From an uncultured Clostridia bacterium (lineage in GTDB: Bacteria > Bacillota > Clostridia > Oscillospirales > Oscillospiraceae): a stretch of DNA of 5,816 nucleotides. The notes under the pieces are model-generated. The model was not told the DNA's origin. It saw only the letters and a list, made by a program, of their open reading frames with translations, and made no database searches. The stretch spans positions 1-5,816 of the forward strand of contig CALYTU010000091.1 in NCBI GenBank assembly GCA_945487445.1, written 5' to 3'. Every line of letters begins with the position of its first letter. Positions within the stretch are counted from its first letter, which is position 1. The position numbers and the translations under genes were made by a program. Below are positions 5,765 through 5,816 of this stretch, piece by piece.

Positions 5765-5816
5765 GTATCTGTTCAGTATCCTGTCATTTCGAGGCGATTC
5801 ATCGCCGAGAAATCCG
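5765..5816. mobile_element. Second MITE copy, inverted, cut by the window end
   Basis: All 52 bases are the exact reverse complement of 145-196, the right arm of the 5' MITE, starting with GTATCTGTTCAGTA. The match begins at the element terminus (5765) and runs to the last base, so the element continues outside the window. The flanking octamer is AAATTGAG (5757-5764). That differs from the TAATCTTG of the first copy, as expected for an independent insertion. Confidence 0.85.

Noticed and set aside
74..5816. A composite transposon made of the two MITE copies and the genes between
   Set aside because: The first copy has its own 8-bp duplication on both sides and the second has a different left flank. 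The two look like independent insertions and no transposase is present.

Overview
This window most likely comes from a moderately GC-rich member of the Clostridia, probably Oscillospirales-like. The support is circumstantial: strong AGGAGG-type ribosome binding sites, a Gram-positive style RqcH, a relic of TnpV (a protein of Clostridia/Firmicutes mobile elements), and GC-rich genes separated by AT-rich, repeat-filled spacers. All recognised genes lie on the + strand. No RNA gene or CRISPR array is visible.

Layout. Positions 1-221 are a non-coding leader packed with repeats: the relic end of one palindromic element (to 54), then a complete 123-bp MITE-like element (74-196) flanked by an exact 8-bp target duplication, TAATCTTG. 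The right duplication touches the ribosome binding site of the first gene. 222-1973 encodes RqcH, the bacterial Rqc2/NEMF homologue of ribosome-associated quality control. 1974-2167 is filled almost wholly by a second, unrelated palindromic element (1991-2149). 2168-4618 encodes an 816-residue protein. It starts with what looks like the second half of a dynamin-like GTPase domain (degenerate G3, good G4 NKAD, G5-like segment, no P-loop), continues with a long helical region, and ends in two PH-like beta-rich modules. 4615-5421 overlaps it by 4 nt and encodes a membrane-anchored YdcF/SanA/ElyC-type (DUF218) protein. 5422-5816 holds a frameshifted TnpV fragment, an intrinsic terminator, an extended -10 promoter pointing out of the window, and the first 52 bp of a second copy of the 5' MITE family in inverted orientation.

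How it fits together. RqcH is a cytosolic translation rescue factor. The second and third genes form a translationally coupled pair whose features (dynamin-like remnant plus PH-like modules, and a DUF218 membrane protein) suggest a role at the envelope; this is inference. No strong promoter is visible before the second gene, so it may depend on read-through from rqcH across the palindrome. No complete defence or biosynthetic system is seen. The most unusual items are the half GTPase domain and the three palindromic elements placed exactly at gene starts or leaders.
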